From Bacillus proteolyticus (lineage in GTDB: Bacteria > Bacillota > Bacilli > Bacillales > Bacillaceae_G), in the NCBI RefSeq assembly GCF_001884065.1, contig NZ_MACH01000055.1, positions 62,001 to 126,000 on the forward strand: DNA of 64,000 nt, given 5' to 3'. Each line of letters starts with the position of its first letter. The stretch's first letter is position 1. The position numbers were made by a program, and so were the translations under genes. The notes below the pieces were generated by a model. That model did no database searches and was not told where the DNA came from. It saw only the letters and a program-made list of their open reading frames with translations. Of this stretch, positions 42,476-50,792 are shown piece after piece.

Positions 42476-43135
42476 ATGAAATATAAAATTCATTGGTTGT
42501 ACAAAACGAAGCGTGGTTTACAAACTGAATTAACAACAGATTATATGAACATAGAAGAAGTACTTCAATTTGCAGAGGATTTTGAGAAAACAGGAAGGGC
42601 GAAAGAACTGTTATTTTTCGATGAAATGGATGCGGAATGGTCATTAAAAGAAATGAAAAAACTGAGTAAGCAAGTGGAGGAAGATCCCCGAGAAATTCAA
42701 GTTTATTTTGATGGTGGTTATGATGTACAGACGAAAGAAGCTGGGGTTGGTATATGTGTGTACTATAAAAAAGGAAATACAAATTACCGAATTCGTCGCA
42801 ATGCATACATAGAAGGCATATATGATAATAACGAAGCGGAGTATGCAGCATTATTATACGGGATGAATACACTCGAGGAATTAGGAATTAAATATGAACC
42901 GGTTACACTTCGGGGGGATTCTCAAGTTGTACTGCAGCAATTAGCTGGTGAATGGCCTTGCTATGATGAACATTTAAATCATTACTTAGATCAAATTGAA
43001 CAAAAAGCGAAGCAAATGAAATTAAAGCTTGTTTGTGAACCGATATCTAGAAAACAAAATAAAGAGGCGCATCAATTAGCAACGCAAGCATTAGAGGGGA
43101 CGGTAATTGACAGTCATAAAGAAATAACCGAATAG
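42476..43135 (+). CDS. ypeP: RNase H-like protein (YpeP type)
   Basis: A 219-residue two-part protein. The N-terminal 70 residues form a small alpha/beta domain; residues about 75-215 form an RNase HI fold with QVYFDGGYD, NNEAEYAALLYG and LRGDSQVVLQQL. The fourth acidic position, normally Asp in NxxAD, reads NKEAHQLA (His), and the usual SxGNPG loop after the first Asp is missing. Activity is thus doubtful. Size and neighbourhood (zinc-finger and cold-shock genes) match B. subtilis YpeP. The ATG is preceded by AAGGGG. Confidence 0.85.
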   Translation: MKYKIHWLYKTKRGLQTELTTDYMNIEEVLQFAEDFEKTGRAKELLFFDEMDAEWSLKEMKKLSKQVEEDPREIQVYFDGGYDVQTKEAGVGICVYYKKGNTNYRIRRNAYIEGIYDNNEAEYAALLYGMNTLEELGIKYEPVTLRGDSQVVLQQLAGEWPCYDEHLNHYLDQIEQKAKQMKLKLVCEPISRKQNKEAHQLATQALEGTVIDSHKEITE

Positions 43136-43147
43136 AGAGGTGCCAAG

Positions 43148-43324
43148 GTGAAGAAAAAGCAACTCATTACAGAGGTAAATGACTTATTAGAGACGTATTG
43201 CGAAGGGTGTTTCCTGCAGGAACATAATCGGAAAAATCATAGTAAATACTATGCCCATTCTTTTTGTATACGGCAATGTACGGTTGGAGAGAAGTTGAAA
43301 AAGTATGGAGAGCAATTGTCATAA
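43148..43324 (+). CDS. ypeQ: zinc-finger protein YpeQ-like
   Basis: A 58-residue protein beginning with GTG at 43148 (GAGAGG 7 nt upstream), 12 bp after the RNase H-like gene. It has CEGC (residues 18-21), a His-rich middle, and C-x3-C (40 and 44), fitting the small zf-C2HCIx2C family of which B. subtilis YpeQ is a member. It probably binds one zinc ion. No function is established; co-transcription with ypeP is likely. Confidence 0.8.
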   Translation: MKKKQLITEVNDLLETYCEGCFLQEHNRKNHSKYYAHSFCIRQCTVGEKLKKYGEQLS

Positions 43325-43362
43325 AAAACATCCAGAGAATTTTCTCTGGATGTTTTTTTAAT
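43321..43362. terminator. terminator of ypeP-ypeQ
   Basis: Nearly continuous stem AAAAAACATCCAGAGAA/TTCTCTGGATGTTTTTT; also overlaps the end of the convergent DUF2564 gene. Confidence 0.92.
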
Positions 43363-43606
43363 GTTTTGCTTCGTGTAATTGATGCTCACATTTACTTAAT
43401 TTTTTTTCTTCATTCATGAGAAATGGCTCATCTAAATCTGTCGCAACGGATTTCATAATTTCTAGCTGAGAACGAGCCGCTTCTACTGCAGTAGTGGCAT
43501 GCTCTAATGTGTCCGGATCCATTGAGATGGTTGCAGAACCTACCATTTTTTGTGCAGTTTCTACACGGAATTTTACTTCTTCAAAATCATTTACATGTGA
43601 ACCCAT
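43358..43606 (-). CDS. DUF2564 family protein
   Basis: An 82-residue helical protein with QKMVGSATISMDPDTLEHAT in its centre, the hallmark of the small Bacillus family DUF2564. It is soluble and charged. The start ATG at 43606 has AAAGGAGGCAAT upstream. Function unknown. Confidence 0.8.
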   Translation of the reverse strand: MGSHVNDFEEVKFRVETAQKMVGSATISMDPDTLEHATTAVEAARSQLEIMKSVATDLDEPFLMNEEKKLSKCEHQLHEAKH

Positions 43607-43684
43607 TGTTATTGCCTCCTTTGTATTTTGCGCATTTCACATAGTTTTTGCTCTGTAAAAGGGAAATATACAAAGGAATAACAA

Positions 43685-43712
43685 AGGAGGTTACCAAGTT
43701 AGGTAACCTCCT
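43685..43712 (-). terminator. terminator of the cold-shock gene
   Basis: Arms AGGAGGTTACC/GGTAACCTCCT, followed on the minus strand by TTTGTTATT. Confidence 0.85.
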
Positions 43713-43725
43713 GTCGTATGCTGTA

Positions 43726-43923
43726 TTAAAGTTTTACTACGTTAGCAGCTTGAGGTCCACGGTTTCCTTCAGTAATGTCGAAAGATACTTCTTGACCTTC
43801 CTCTAAAGCTTTGTAGCCGTCACCTTGAATAGCAGAGAAATGTACGAATACATCATCAGAGCCGTCCATTTCGATAAATCCAAAACCTTTTTCATTGTTA
43901 AACCATTTTACTTTTCCTTGCAT
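43726..43923 (-). CDS. cspD: cold-shock protein (Csp family)
   Basis: A 65-residue single OB-fold protein with both RNA-binding motifs, KGFGFIE (RNP1) and VFVHFSAI (RNP2). It acts as an RNA chaperone and single-stranded nucleic-acid binder. Proximity to ypeP/ypeQ matches B. subtilis cspD, hence the symbol; paralogues are too similar to separate by sequence alone. AGGAGGAATT precedes the start. The promoter lies about 115 bp upstream, leaving a long leader of the kind used for cold-shock control. Confidence 0.92.
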   Translation of the reverse strand: MQGKVKWFNNEKGFGFIEMDGSDDVFVHFSAIQGDGYKALEEGQEVSFDITEGNRGPQAANVVKL

Positions 43924-44037
43924 GTTACAATTCCTCCTAAAAAACGATTACTTTTTTCATTTAGTGAAATTCATTGAAAAGAAAATATATTTTAAAAATG
44001 CTATATTCTAGAATATTCTGCTAAATGATTAATTTAA

Positions 44038-44066
44038 ATATACACGTATTGGTAGAATTTAGTCAA
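44038..44066 (-). promoter_or_regulatory. promoter of the cold-shock gene
   Basis: On the minus strand TTGACT, 17 bp, GTATAT. It leaves an untranslated leader of about 110 nt. Confidence 0.65.
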
Positions 44067-44185
44067 GTAAGCGGTTTTATTTTTTGTATTTTTAAATAAC
44101 TTTCCGCTCAAATTTTTAATAAGGTATAGGACAAGCCGCGTATGTAATATTCTTAAATGAAAGCTGTACATAATGAGGTGAAAGA

Positions 44186-44914
44186 ATGAATGAGTCTTAT
44201 TTATTAGATAATGAAGGAATGAAAAATAGAGTCGACATACCGAATTGGGTTGCAAAAGAATTTCATGATTTTTCGAATGTCGTGCTAGAACCAACTTTTC
44301 CGTGTTATTTCGGTTTAACAGCTTTGAAAAAGAATGAACTTCGTTATTCATTTCTCTCTCATAATGATTGGGGGCATTTACCTAATACAATGTTATCTTT
44401 TTTGGAGTTAATGAAAGAACGGCCAATTGTAAGAAGAGGATTTTTTCTTTTTGTAGAACCGGAATGTGAAGAGAAATCAATCGAATATTATCGAGATTAT
44501 TTTTGGAACGTACTACAATATTTACATGAAAACGATGATCAAACATGGCCGCAACAAATTCCAACAGATCCAGATCATTATTTATGGGAATTTTCATTTG
44601 GTGGTGAACCGATATTTGCGTTTGGAAATGCACCGGCTTATAAACAGCGAAAGACTAGGCATTTAGGAAATTCTCTCGTTATTGGATTCCAGCCACGAAC
44701 TATTTTCGAGGGTTTAGAAGGAGATCGTCCTAAAGGCTCATATTCGAGACAAATGGTTCGTGAGCGAGTTGAAAAGTGGGATCAGCTACAGAAGCATCCT
44801 AACATTAGTCACTATGGCGATCCTGACCATCGTGAATGGAAGCAATATTTTATTGGAGATGATATAGAACCGATTAAAGGTAAATGTCCTTTTCATCATA
44901 GGATAGTGAAATAA
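44186..44914 (+). CDS. YqcI/YcgG family protein
   Basis: A 242-residue protein with the family core: PCYFG near residue 35, a WNVLQYL segment, SFGGEPIFAFGNAPAYKQRK around 135-155, NSLVIGFQPR, and the Cys-containing KGKCPFH end. The spaced cysteines (PCYF and KCPF) suggest metal or haem binding in the family, but no activity is established in this sequence. The start has AGGTGAAAG upstream. It stands alone between terminators. Confidence 0.85.
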   Translation: MNESYLLDNEGMKNRVDIPNWVAKEFHDFSNVVLEPTFPCYFGLTALKKNELRYSFLSHNDWGHLPNTMLSFLELMKERPIVRRGFFLFVEPECEEKSIEYYRDYFWNVLQYLHENDDQTWPQQIPTDPDHYLWEFSFGGEPIFAFGNAPAYKQRKTRHLGNSLVIGFQPRTIFEGLEGDRPKGSYSRQMVRERVEKWDQLQKHPNISHYGDPDHREWKQYFIGDDIEPIKGKCPFHHRIVK

Positions 44915-44942
44915 GAGCCATCAACTGGATGGCTCTTTTGTA
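44911..44942 (+). terminator. terminator of the YqcI-like gene
   Basis: Arms AAGAGCCATC/GATGGCTCTT followed by TTG; short T-run. Confidence 0.8.
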
Positions 44943-45053
44943 TATTTTGGATAAAAAAGGGTATTGTATTAGTGAATAATTTTTATGAAAGCTAGTCTAT
45001 TTTCTATATTTGCATCATTACTTAATAGTAAAAGAAGTAGAAAGGATAGAGAG

Positions 45054-45686
45054 ATGTTTGGAGCAATTATACAACAAATAGTATTGGGTATTTCATTAGC
45101 TGCACCGGTAGGTCCAATTAATATTGAAATGTTGAAACGTGGAATTGAACGTGGATTTTGGCATGCGTGGATTGTTGGAATCGGAGGAATGACTGCTGAT
45201 ATTTTGTTTATGCTTCTTATTTATTTTGGTTTATCTTCTGTGTTTATGTATACATATGCACAAGCTTTTATGTACTGCACTGGGTTTTTCCTGTTATTTT
45301 ATTTAGGATTTCAAAGTGTAAAACAAGGAATCTCCCACTCGAATATGGAATATAACAAAGAAGAGGTAGGTGGACTTAAACAATCCTTTATGGCGGGATT
45401 TTTAATTGCGATATCCAACCCATTAAATCTTGTTTTTTGGTTTGGCATATACGGAAGTACACTTAGCTCATTGCTTACAAAGGTAACGAAACAAGAAGCT
45501 TTTTTGTACAGTCTTTGCATTATTATTGGTATTATTTTGTGGAACTTAAATATTGCTTTTTCTGTACATTTTGGAAGAACTTTATTAAAACCAAAAGCAC
45601 TTGGCTATATTACAGCCGGAGCAGGTATTATTTTAGTAGGATATTCTATCCATTTTGCATACAAAGCTTTACAGTTGTTCACATAA
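45054..45686 (+). CDS. LysE/RhtB family amino-acid exporter
   Basis: A 210-residue protein with six hydrophobic helices and the LysE N-terminal signature APVGPINIEMLKRGIERG. It probably exports an amino acid or derivative. The start at 45054 (AAAGGA 7 nt upstream) is preferred over 44985, which would add a polar stretch before the first helix. The following small gene begins 19 bp downstream, probably in the same transcript. Confidence 0.88.
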   Translation: MFGAIIQQIVLGISLAAPVGPINIEMLKRGIERGFWHAWIVGIGGMTADILFMLLIYFGLSSVFMYTYAQAFMYCTGFFLLFYLGFQSVKQGISHSNMEYNKEEVGGLKQSFMAGFLIAISNPLNLVFWFGIYGSTLSSLLTKVTKQEAFLYSLCIIIGIILWNLNIAFSVHFGRTLLKPKALGYITAGAGIILVGYSIHFAYKALQLFT

Positions 45687-45705
45687 GATTGAAGGGGAGA
45701 TTTTT

Positions 45706-45999
45706 ATGTATCGAACCACTATTGACGGAAAAGAAATTATCATCACATTAGCACCAAAAATCCGAAAAGAAATTACTGACAGGAACCCATTATATGAAGC
45801 GGTATTTAAAAATGCAGCAAGGTTGCTGCAAACGAAACAACCAACGTTTGCGGTAAATCATGAAATATTTGGGCTTATTATTGGAGAAGTACAAAGGGGT
45901 GAAGTAACAGTGTTTGCAGTAGAACACATTATCCCGAAGCAAAATATATTTGGTCCGAACACTTTTTTCTCGACAATAGAACAGCAGGCAAATTTGTAA
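45706..45999 (+). CDS. 97-residue hypothetical protein
   Basis: The start at 45706 is set by GAAGGGGAG, 7 nt upstream. The protein is soluble, with alternating beta-like and helical segments and no cysteines or known motif. It lies between the LysE exporter and the desaturase-like gene, with a terminator after it. I do not recognise it and propose no function. Confidence 0.7.
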   Translation: MYRTTIDGKEIIITLAPKIRKEITDRNPLYEAVFKNAARLLQTKQPTFAVNHEIFGLIIGEVQRGEVTVFAVEHIIPKQNIFGPNTFFSTIEQQANL

Positions 46000-46033
46000 A
46001 GTGAATAGAATAAGAATAAAATAGAAAAGAAAT

Positions 46034-46065
46034 AGTCGTAACGATATGTTACGGCTGTTTTTTTG
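46034..46065 (+). terminator. terminator before the sterol-desaturase gene
   Basis: Arms AGTCGTAAC/GTTACGGCT with a run of T. Confidence 0.85.
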
Positions 46066-46082
46066 GAAAAGGGGGAAGAAAG

Positions 46083-46712
46083 ATGAAGAGAGTGGTAAAG
46101 GAGTTCTTTTTGCAACATGATATTGTTATTATGTATAGTGTTCTATTAATTTTTATCATTATTTTAAAAATGCAATTTTTCACATGGATCGGTATGTTAG
46201 CGTGTCTGTTTGGTATTGTTTTTTATACGTTTAACGAGTATATGACACATCGTTTTTTATTCCATTTAAAGCCGCCTAAAAATGCATTTTTATTAAAAAT
46301 GTTAAGAAGATTACATTATGATCATCACGTATATCCGGATGATTTGAAACTTTTATTTTTGCCTGTATGGTTTAGTATACCTAGTTTCACTATATATTTA
46401 CTTATATCATATGGTATTACAAAAAGTGTTACTGTTACACTTTCATTTGGAGTCGGAATGATTATCATGTTCCTCGTTTATGAATGGAAACATTATATTG
46501 CACATAAGCCGATTCGTCCCTTCACTAAGTTTGGAAGATGGCTAAAAAAACAGCACATATTACACCATTATAAAAATGAAAAGTTTTGGTTTGGTGTTTC
46601 AAATCCAGTATTCGATTTTATATTTGGAACGCTTAAAGATGGAAAAGAAGTAGAATTAAGCCAAACAGCTCGTAATTTAGAAAAAGAGAAAAAGACAGAA
46701 GTGGTGCGATAA
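46083..46712 (+). CDS. sterol desaturase/fatty-acid hydroxylase family protein
   Basis: A 209-residue membrane di-iron oxygenase. The histidine clusters that bind the two irons are visible: HRFLFH (about 56-61), HYDHH (about 78-82), HYIAH (about 138-142) and HILHH (about 158-162). About four hydrophobic helices surround them. It should hydroxylate a lipid acyl chain or isoprenoid in the membrane; the substrate is unknown. The ATG has GGGGGAAGAAAG upstream. Confidence 0.88.
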   Translation: MKRVVKEFFLQHDIVIMYSVLLIFIIILKMQFFTWIGMLACLFGIVFYTFNEYMTHRFLFHLKPPKNAFLLKMLRRLHYDHHVYPDDLKLLFLPVWFSIPSFTIYLLISYGITKSVTVTLSFGVGMIIMFLVYEWKHYIAHKPIRPFTKFGRWLKKQHILHHYKNEKFWFGVSNPVFDFIFGTLKDGKEVELSQTARNLEKEKKTEVVR

Positions 46713-46729
46713 GCACTACTTTTTTTATC
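46696..46729 (+). terminator. terminator of the sterol-desaturase gene
   Basis: Imperfect hairpin AGTGGTGC/GCACTACT followed by TTTTTTTAT. Confidence 0.7.
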
Positions 46730-46937
46730 CCGATTGGTGTGGATTGAAGTACTCGGATTTTATGGTGAAAAAGTATATTAAAAACTTAGGGGAAAATGCC
46801 GAAAAATGTCTATCGAAAAATCTTTGCAGGAATGTACGGATTGTCTAAAATAAAAATAAGTTTCTGAATATTTATAAAATTTAGTCTTTAGGTATGCAAG
46901 GGGGAAGTGTATTTCAAGTAAGAGAGGGGACCAGAGA

Positions 46938-47279
46938 ATGAAACGAGATGATACGTCAGCACGTAAGTTACAAAATGAGGTGAATTATACAGAAGTTGTT
47001 CAGTCTGAAGAGTTTCAATTGTTATTAAATACGAAAAAGAAGTTTATCATTCCGATGAGTATTTTCTTTTTAAGTTTTTTTATTACATTACCTGTTTTAA
47101 CATCGTATTCAAAGGTGCTTAATACACCGATATTTGGTGATGTTACATGGGCGTGGGTATTTGCATTTGCACAATTTATAATGACATGGGCATTATGTAT
47201 GATTTATAGCAAAAAAGCAGAATCCTTTGATGAAATCTCGCAAAAAATTCTGCAAGATATGCAAAAGGGGAGGGGCTGA
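46938..47279 (+). CDS. DUF485 membrane protein
   Basis: A 113-residue protein with two membrane helices (about residues 38-58 and 73-93), the second containing WAWVFAFAQFIMTW, and a C-terminal amphipathic tail. It belongs to the DUF485 (YjcH-type) family that accompanies acetate symporters. It is separated from the symporter gene by 2 bp, so the two form an operon. Confidence 0.9.
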   Translation: MKRDDTSARKLQNEVNYTEVVQSEEFQLLLNTKKKFIIPMSIFFLSFFITLPVLTSYSKVLNTPIFGDVTWAWVFAFAQFIMTWALCMIYSKKAESFDEISQKILQDMQKGRG

Positions 47280-47281
47280 AT

Positions 47282-48832
47282 TTGAATACTACTGCTTTTG
47301 CACTATTTTTAATTATCGTCCTTGGTACACTTGTTATCACGTATTTCGCATCGAAAAAAACGAAAAATGCGAGTGAGTTTTATACGGCTGGAGGGGGATT
47401 AACTGGTTGGCAAAATGGTCTGGCCATTGCTGGGGATTATATGTCTGCTGCGTCATTTCTTGGTATCGCTGGGGCAATAGCGTTAACTGGGTTTGATGGT
47501 TTCTTTTATAGTATAGGCTTCTTAGTTGCTTACTTAGTTGTATTGTACCTAGTTGCAGAACCGCTTAGAAATTTAGGGAAGTATACGCTAGCAGATATGA
47601 TTGCGGCGCGTTTTGATGCAAAGAAGGTTCGCGGTATTGCAGCACTTAACACGATGACTATTTCGATTTTTTATATGATTGCACAATTAGTCGGTGCAGG
47701 TGCACTTATTAAATTATTATTAGGAATAGAATATACGACATCCGTTTTAATTGTTGGTACACTCATGACAGTGTACGTTATTTTTGGAGGTATGACTGCT
47801 ACGAGTTGGGTACAAATTGTAAAGGCTGTACTACTTATGGCAGGTACATTTATTATTTCTGTTATCGTTTTCGCGAAATTTAATTTTAGTGTGACAGAAA
47901 TGTTCGCTCAAATGAAAACAGCTACTCCATTGAAGGAATCATTTTTAAATCCAGGAGTAAAGTATAAAGATGGTCTCGATACACTTTCTTTAAATTTAGG
48001 ACTAGTTCTTGGTACAGCGGGATTACCGCATATTCTTGTCCGCTTTTTTACAGTACGTGATGCAAAAACGGCACGTCAATCTGTTGTGTACGCTACGTGG
48101 TTAATTGGAGCATTTTATATTATGACGATTTTCTTAGGATTTGGTGCAGCGGCGTTTGTAGGGAATGAGGCAATTATTAAAGCAAATCCAGCCGGTAATA
48201 TGGCAGCACCTTTATTAGCTAAAGCACTAGGTGGAGATTTCTTATTCGCATTCGTATCGGCGATTGCTTTTGCAACAATTTTAGCTGTAGTAGCAGGTCT
48301 TGTATTAACAGCGGCTTCCGCATTTGCTCATGATTTTTATAACGAGATTATTCGAAAAGGAAAATCAACAGAAAAAGAGCAAGTGTCAATGGCTCGTTAT
48401 GCGTCTATTGGAGTAGCGATAGTATCTATTATACTTGCTTTATTTGCTCAAACATTAAACGTGGCATTTTTAGTATCACTAGCATTTGCAGTTGCTGCGA
48501 GTGCAAATTTGCCAGTTATATTGTTTACAATATATTGGAAGCGTTTTAATACAACGGGTGCAATTTGTGGTATGATTGTCGGTCTTGTATCCGCAATCGT
48601 TCTCGTAGCGTTAAGTCCAAACGTTTGGAACCCTGTAGCTGGAAAAGCTATTTTTGTTGGGGAAGCGATATTCCCATATACGACACCTGGAATTGTTTCA
48701 ATTCCGCTTGGATTCCTTGCAGCATATTTAGGAACTATTTTCTCTAGTAAGAAAGAAGATGCAGCGAAGTTTGATGAAATTCTTGTGAAATCTAATACTG
48801 GTCATGGAATTAGTGATGCATCTACACATTAA
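47282..48832 (+). CDS. actP: sodium:solute symporter, ActP (acetate/pyruvate) type
   Basis: A 516-residue SSS-family transporter with about 13 helices. Family signatures include EFYTAGGGLTGWQNGLAIAGDYMSAASFLG (in pieces, near residues 32-62), AEPLRNLGKYTLADMIA, and GTAGLPHILVRFFTV around residue 240. It probably takes up acetate or another short monocarboxylate with Na+ or H+. Its start is TTG 47282 behind GGAGGGGCTGAA. The DUF485 partner upstream supports the ActP assignment. A terminator follows. Confidence 0.92.
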   Translation: MNTTAFALFLIIVLGTLVITYFASKKTKNASEFYTAGGGLTGWQNGLAIAGDYMSAASFLGIAGAIALTGFDGFFYSIGFLVAYLVVLYLVAEPLRNLGKYTLADMIAARFDAKKVRGIAALNTMTISIFYMIAQLVGAGALIKLLLGIEYTTSVLIVGTLMTVYVIFGGMTATSWVQIVKAVLLMAGTFIISVIVFAKFNFSVTEMFAQMKTATPLKESFLNPGVKYKDGLDTLSLNLGLVLGTAGLPHILVRFFTVRDAKTARQSVVYATWLIGAFYIMTIFLGFGAAAFVGNEAIIKANPAGNMAAPLLAKALGGDFLFAFVSAIAFATILAVVAGLVLTAASAFAHDFYNEIIRKGKSTEKEQVSMARYASIGVAIVSIILALFAQTLNVAFLVSLAFAVAASANLPVILFTIYWKRFNTTGAICGMIVGLVSAIVLVALSPNVWNPVAGKAIFVGEAIFPYTTPGIVSIPLGFLAAYLGTIFSSKKEDAAKFDEILVKSNTGHGISDASTH

Positions 48833-48835
48833 AAA

Positions 48836-48878
48836 AGAGGAGCTTTTCGAATTATGAGAAAAGCTCCTCTTATTTTTG
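48836..48878 (+). terminator. terminator of the symporter operon
   Basis: Arms AAGAGGAGCTTTT/AAAAGCTCCTCTT with a 10-nt loop and T-run. Confidence 0.9.
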
Positions 48879-49020
48879 TCATTTTCTTATAAATATTACA
48901 TTATTTTTGGTAGGATTTGTCTTGGTTTTGTGGAATGAAAATAGCAGGGAGAAATTTAACTCATCATGGCACCAGCGCAGCTTTGTGAAAAATAAGTTGT
49001 TATGGAAGGTGGAAGAAATG

Positions 49021-50370
49021 ATGAAAACAAAACAAACAGATGAATTATTAGCAAAAGACGAGCAATATGTTTGGCACGGAATGCGACCCTTTAGTCCGAA
49101 TAGTACAATGGTAGGGGCAAAGGCAGAAGGGTGCTGGGTTGAAGATATACAAGGAAAAAGATACTTAGACGGTATGAGTGGTCTTTGGTGTGTAAATAGC
49201 GGATATGGAAGAAAAGAGCTCGCAGAGGCAGCTTATAAGCAATTGCAAACATTATCATACTTTCCGATGTCACAATCACATGAACCAGCAATTAAGCTCG
49301 CTGAAAAGTTAAACGAGTGGCTTGGTGGAGAGTATGTTATATTCTTCTCTAATAGTGGATCAGAAGCGAATGAAACAGCTTTTAAAATAGCAAGACAATA
49401 TTATGCTCAAAAAGGTGAACCGCATCGTTACAAATTTATGTCACGTTATCGTGGTTATCACGGAAACACAATGGCAACGATGGCAGCGACTGGACAAGCA
49501 CAGCGTAGATACCAATATGAGCCATTTGCGTCAGGATTTTTACATGTGACGCCTCCAGATTGTTACCGTATGCCAGAAATGGAATCACAAAATATTTATG
49601 ATGTAGAGTGTGTGAAAGAAGTCGATCGTGTTATGACATGGGAATTAAGTGAAACGATAGCAGCATTTATTATGGAGCCAATCATTACAGGTGGAGGTAT
49701 TTTAATGCCGCCACAAGACTATATGAAAGCTGTTCACGAAACATGTCAAAAACACGGGGCACTACTCATTAGCGATGAAGTTATTTGTGGTTTTGGGCGT
49801 ACAGGAAAAGCATTTGGGTTTATGAACTATGACGTTAAGCCTGATATCGTTACGATGGCAAAAGGTATTACAAGCGCATACTTACCATTATCAGCAACAG
49901 CTGTGAAAAAGGAAATTTATGAAGCATTTAAAGGAACGGGAGAATATGAATTTTTCCGCCATATTAATACATTTGGTGGAAACCCAGCGGCTTGTGCATT
50001 AGCGCTTAAAAATTTAGAGATTATGGAAAATGAAAATTTAATCGAGCGCTCTGTGCAAATGGGTTCACTTTTATTAGAGCAATTAAAAGAAGAAATCGGA
50101 GAACATCCACTTGTTGGGAATATTAGAGGGAAAGGGCTATTAGTTGGGATCGAACTAGTAAATGATAAAGAAACGAAAGAGCCAATTGATAATGATAAAA
50201 TCGCAACTGTTGTAAATGCCTGTAAAGAAAAAGGACTTATTATTGGGCGTAACGGTATGACAACAGCAGGATATAATAATGTCTTAACATTGGCACCGCC
50301 GCTCGTTATATCAAGTGAAGAAATTGCTTTCGTTGTTGGTACGTTGAAGACGGCGATGGAGCGTATTTAA
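49021..50370 (+). CDS. class III aminotransferase (omega-amino acid:pyruvate type)
   Basis: A 449-residue PLP enzyme. Visible features: WVEDIQGKRYLDGMSGLWCVNSGYG (in pieces), SNSGSEANETAFKIARQYY (phosphate-binding loop), FMSRYRGYHGNT, LISDEVICGFGRTG (PLP-pyridine Asp) and TMAKGITS with the Schiff-base Lys at about residue 281. It likely transfers amino groups between a beta- or omega-amino acid and pyruvate. ATG 49018 is an in-frame alternative; AAGGTGG upstream fits 49021 slightly better. A longer reading from 48907 has no ribosome binding site. Confidence 0.9.
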   Translation: MKTKQTDELLAKDEQYVWHGMRPFSPNSTMVGAKAEGCWVEDIQGKRYLDGMSGLWCVNSGYGRKELAEAAYKQLQTLSYFPMSQSHEPAIKLAEKLNEWLGGEYVIFFSNSGSEANETAFKIARQYYAQKGEPHRYKFMSRYRGYHGNTMATMAATGQAQRRYQYEPFASGFLHVTPPDCYRMPEMESQNIYDVECVKEVDRVMTWELSETIAAFIMEPIITGGGILMPPQDYMKAVHETCQKHGALLISDEVICGFGRTGKAFGFMNYDVKPDIVTMAKGITSAYLPLSATAVKKEIYEAFKGTGEYEFFRHINTFGGNPAACALALKNLEIMENENLIERSVQMGSLLLEQLKEEIGEHPLVGNIRGKGLLVGIELVNDKETKEPIDNDKIATVVNACKEKGLIIGRNGMTTAGYNNVLTLAPPLVISSEEIAFVVGTLKTAMERI

Positions 50371-50375
50371 TTAAT

Positions 50376-50406
50376 TGAGCGAGCTGTAATATACAGCTCG
50401 CTTTTG
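50376..50406 (+). terminator. terminator of the aminotransferase gene
   Basis: Arms GCGAGCTGTA/TACAGCTCGC followed by TTTTG. Confidence 0.85.
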
Positions 50407-50450
50407 TTTATTACGTGAAATAGGATAGCTTTTTAAAGGAAGGGATATTA

Positions 50451-50729
50451 ATGGAGAAATATGACCCTAGTAAACATTATCACATTGGATATTATGAAGA
50501 TGGATATGATTTAGAAGTGACAGCGTATAAAAGAATAAATGAACCAATTTGGGATGCCTATATTCCACACTATGAGGTAGATGATTTTTACAAAAAAGTG
50601 GAGGAAATGAAGCTAGGTGAATATATAGATGAGTATGGCATTAAGGTGTATTCATTTAGTAATGATATCGATGATGAAGAAGCGCGAACTATGTTTGAAA
50701 ATTGGTTAAAAATGAATGGAATTGTTTAA
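50451..50729 (+). CDS. 92-residue hypothetical, DUF3986-like
   Basis: A soluble acidic protein rich in Tyr and Asp, beginning MEKYDPSKHYHIGYYEDGYD. From memory it resembles the DUF3986 family of the B. cereus group; that is tentative. The start has AAGGAAGGG upstream and a bidirectional terminator follows. No functional clue comes from its neighbours. Confidence 0.65.
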   Translation: MEKYDPSKHYHIGYYEDGYDLEVTAYKRINEPIWDAYIPHYEVDDFYKKVEEMKLGEYIDEYGIKVYSFSNDIDDEEARTMFENWLKMNGIV

Positions 50730-50740
50730 AGATAAAATGA

Positions 50741-50785
50741 AAAAGGAGATTGCTATCTTATAAGATAGCAATCTCCTTTTATTAT
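50741..50785. terminator. bidirectional terminator
   Basis: Stem AAAGGAGATTGCTATCTTA/TAAGATAGCAATCTCCTTTT between convergent genes. Confidence 0.92.
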
Positions 50786-50792
50786 ATGAAAC

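Noticed and set aside
42471-42872. 133-residue minus-strand ORF opposite the RNase H-like gene
   Set aside because: No ribosome binding site and cysteine/histidine-rich random-like composition; the plus-strand frame is clearly the coding one.
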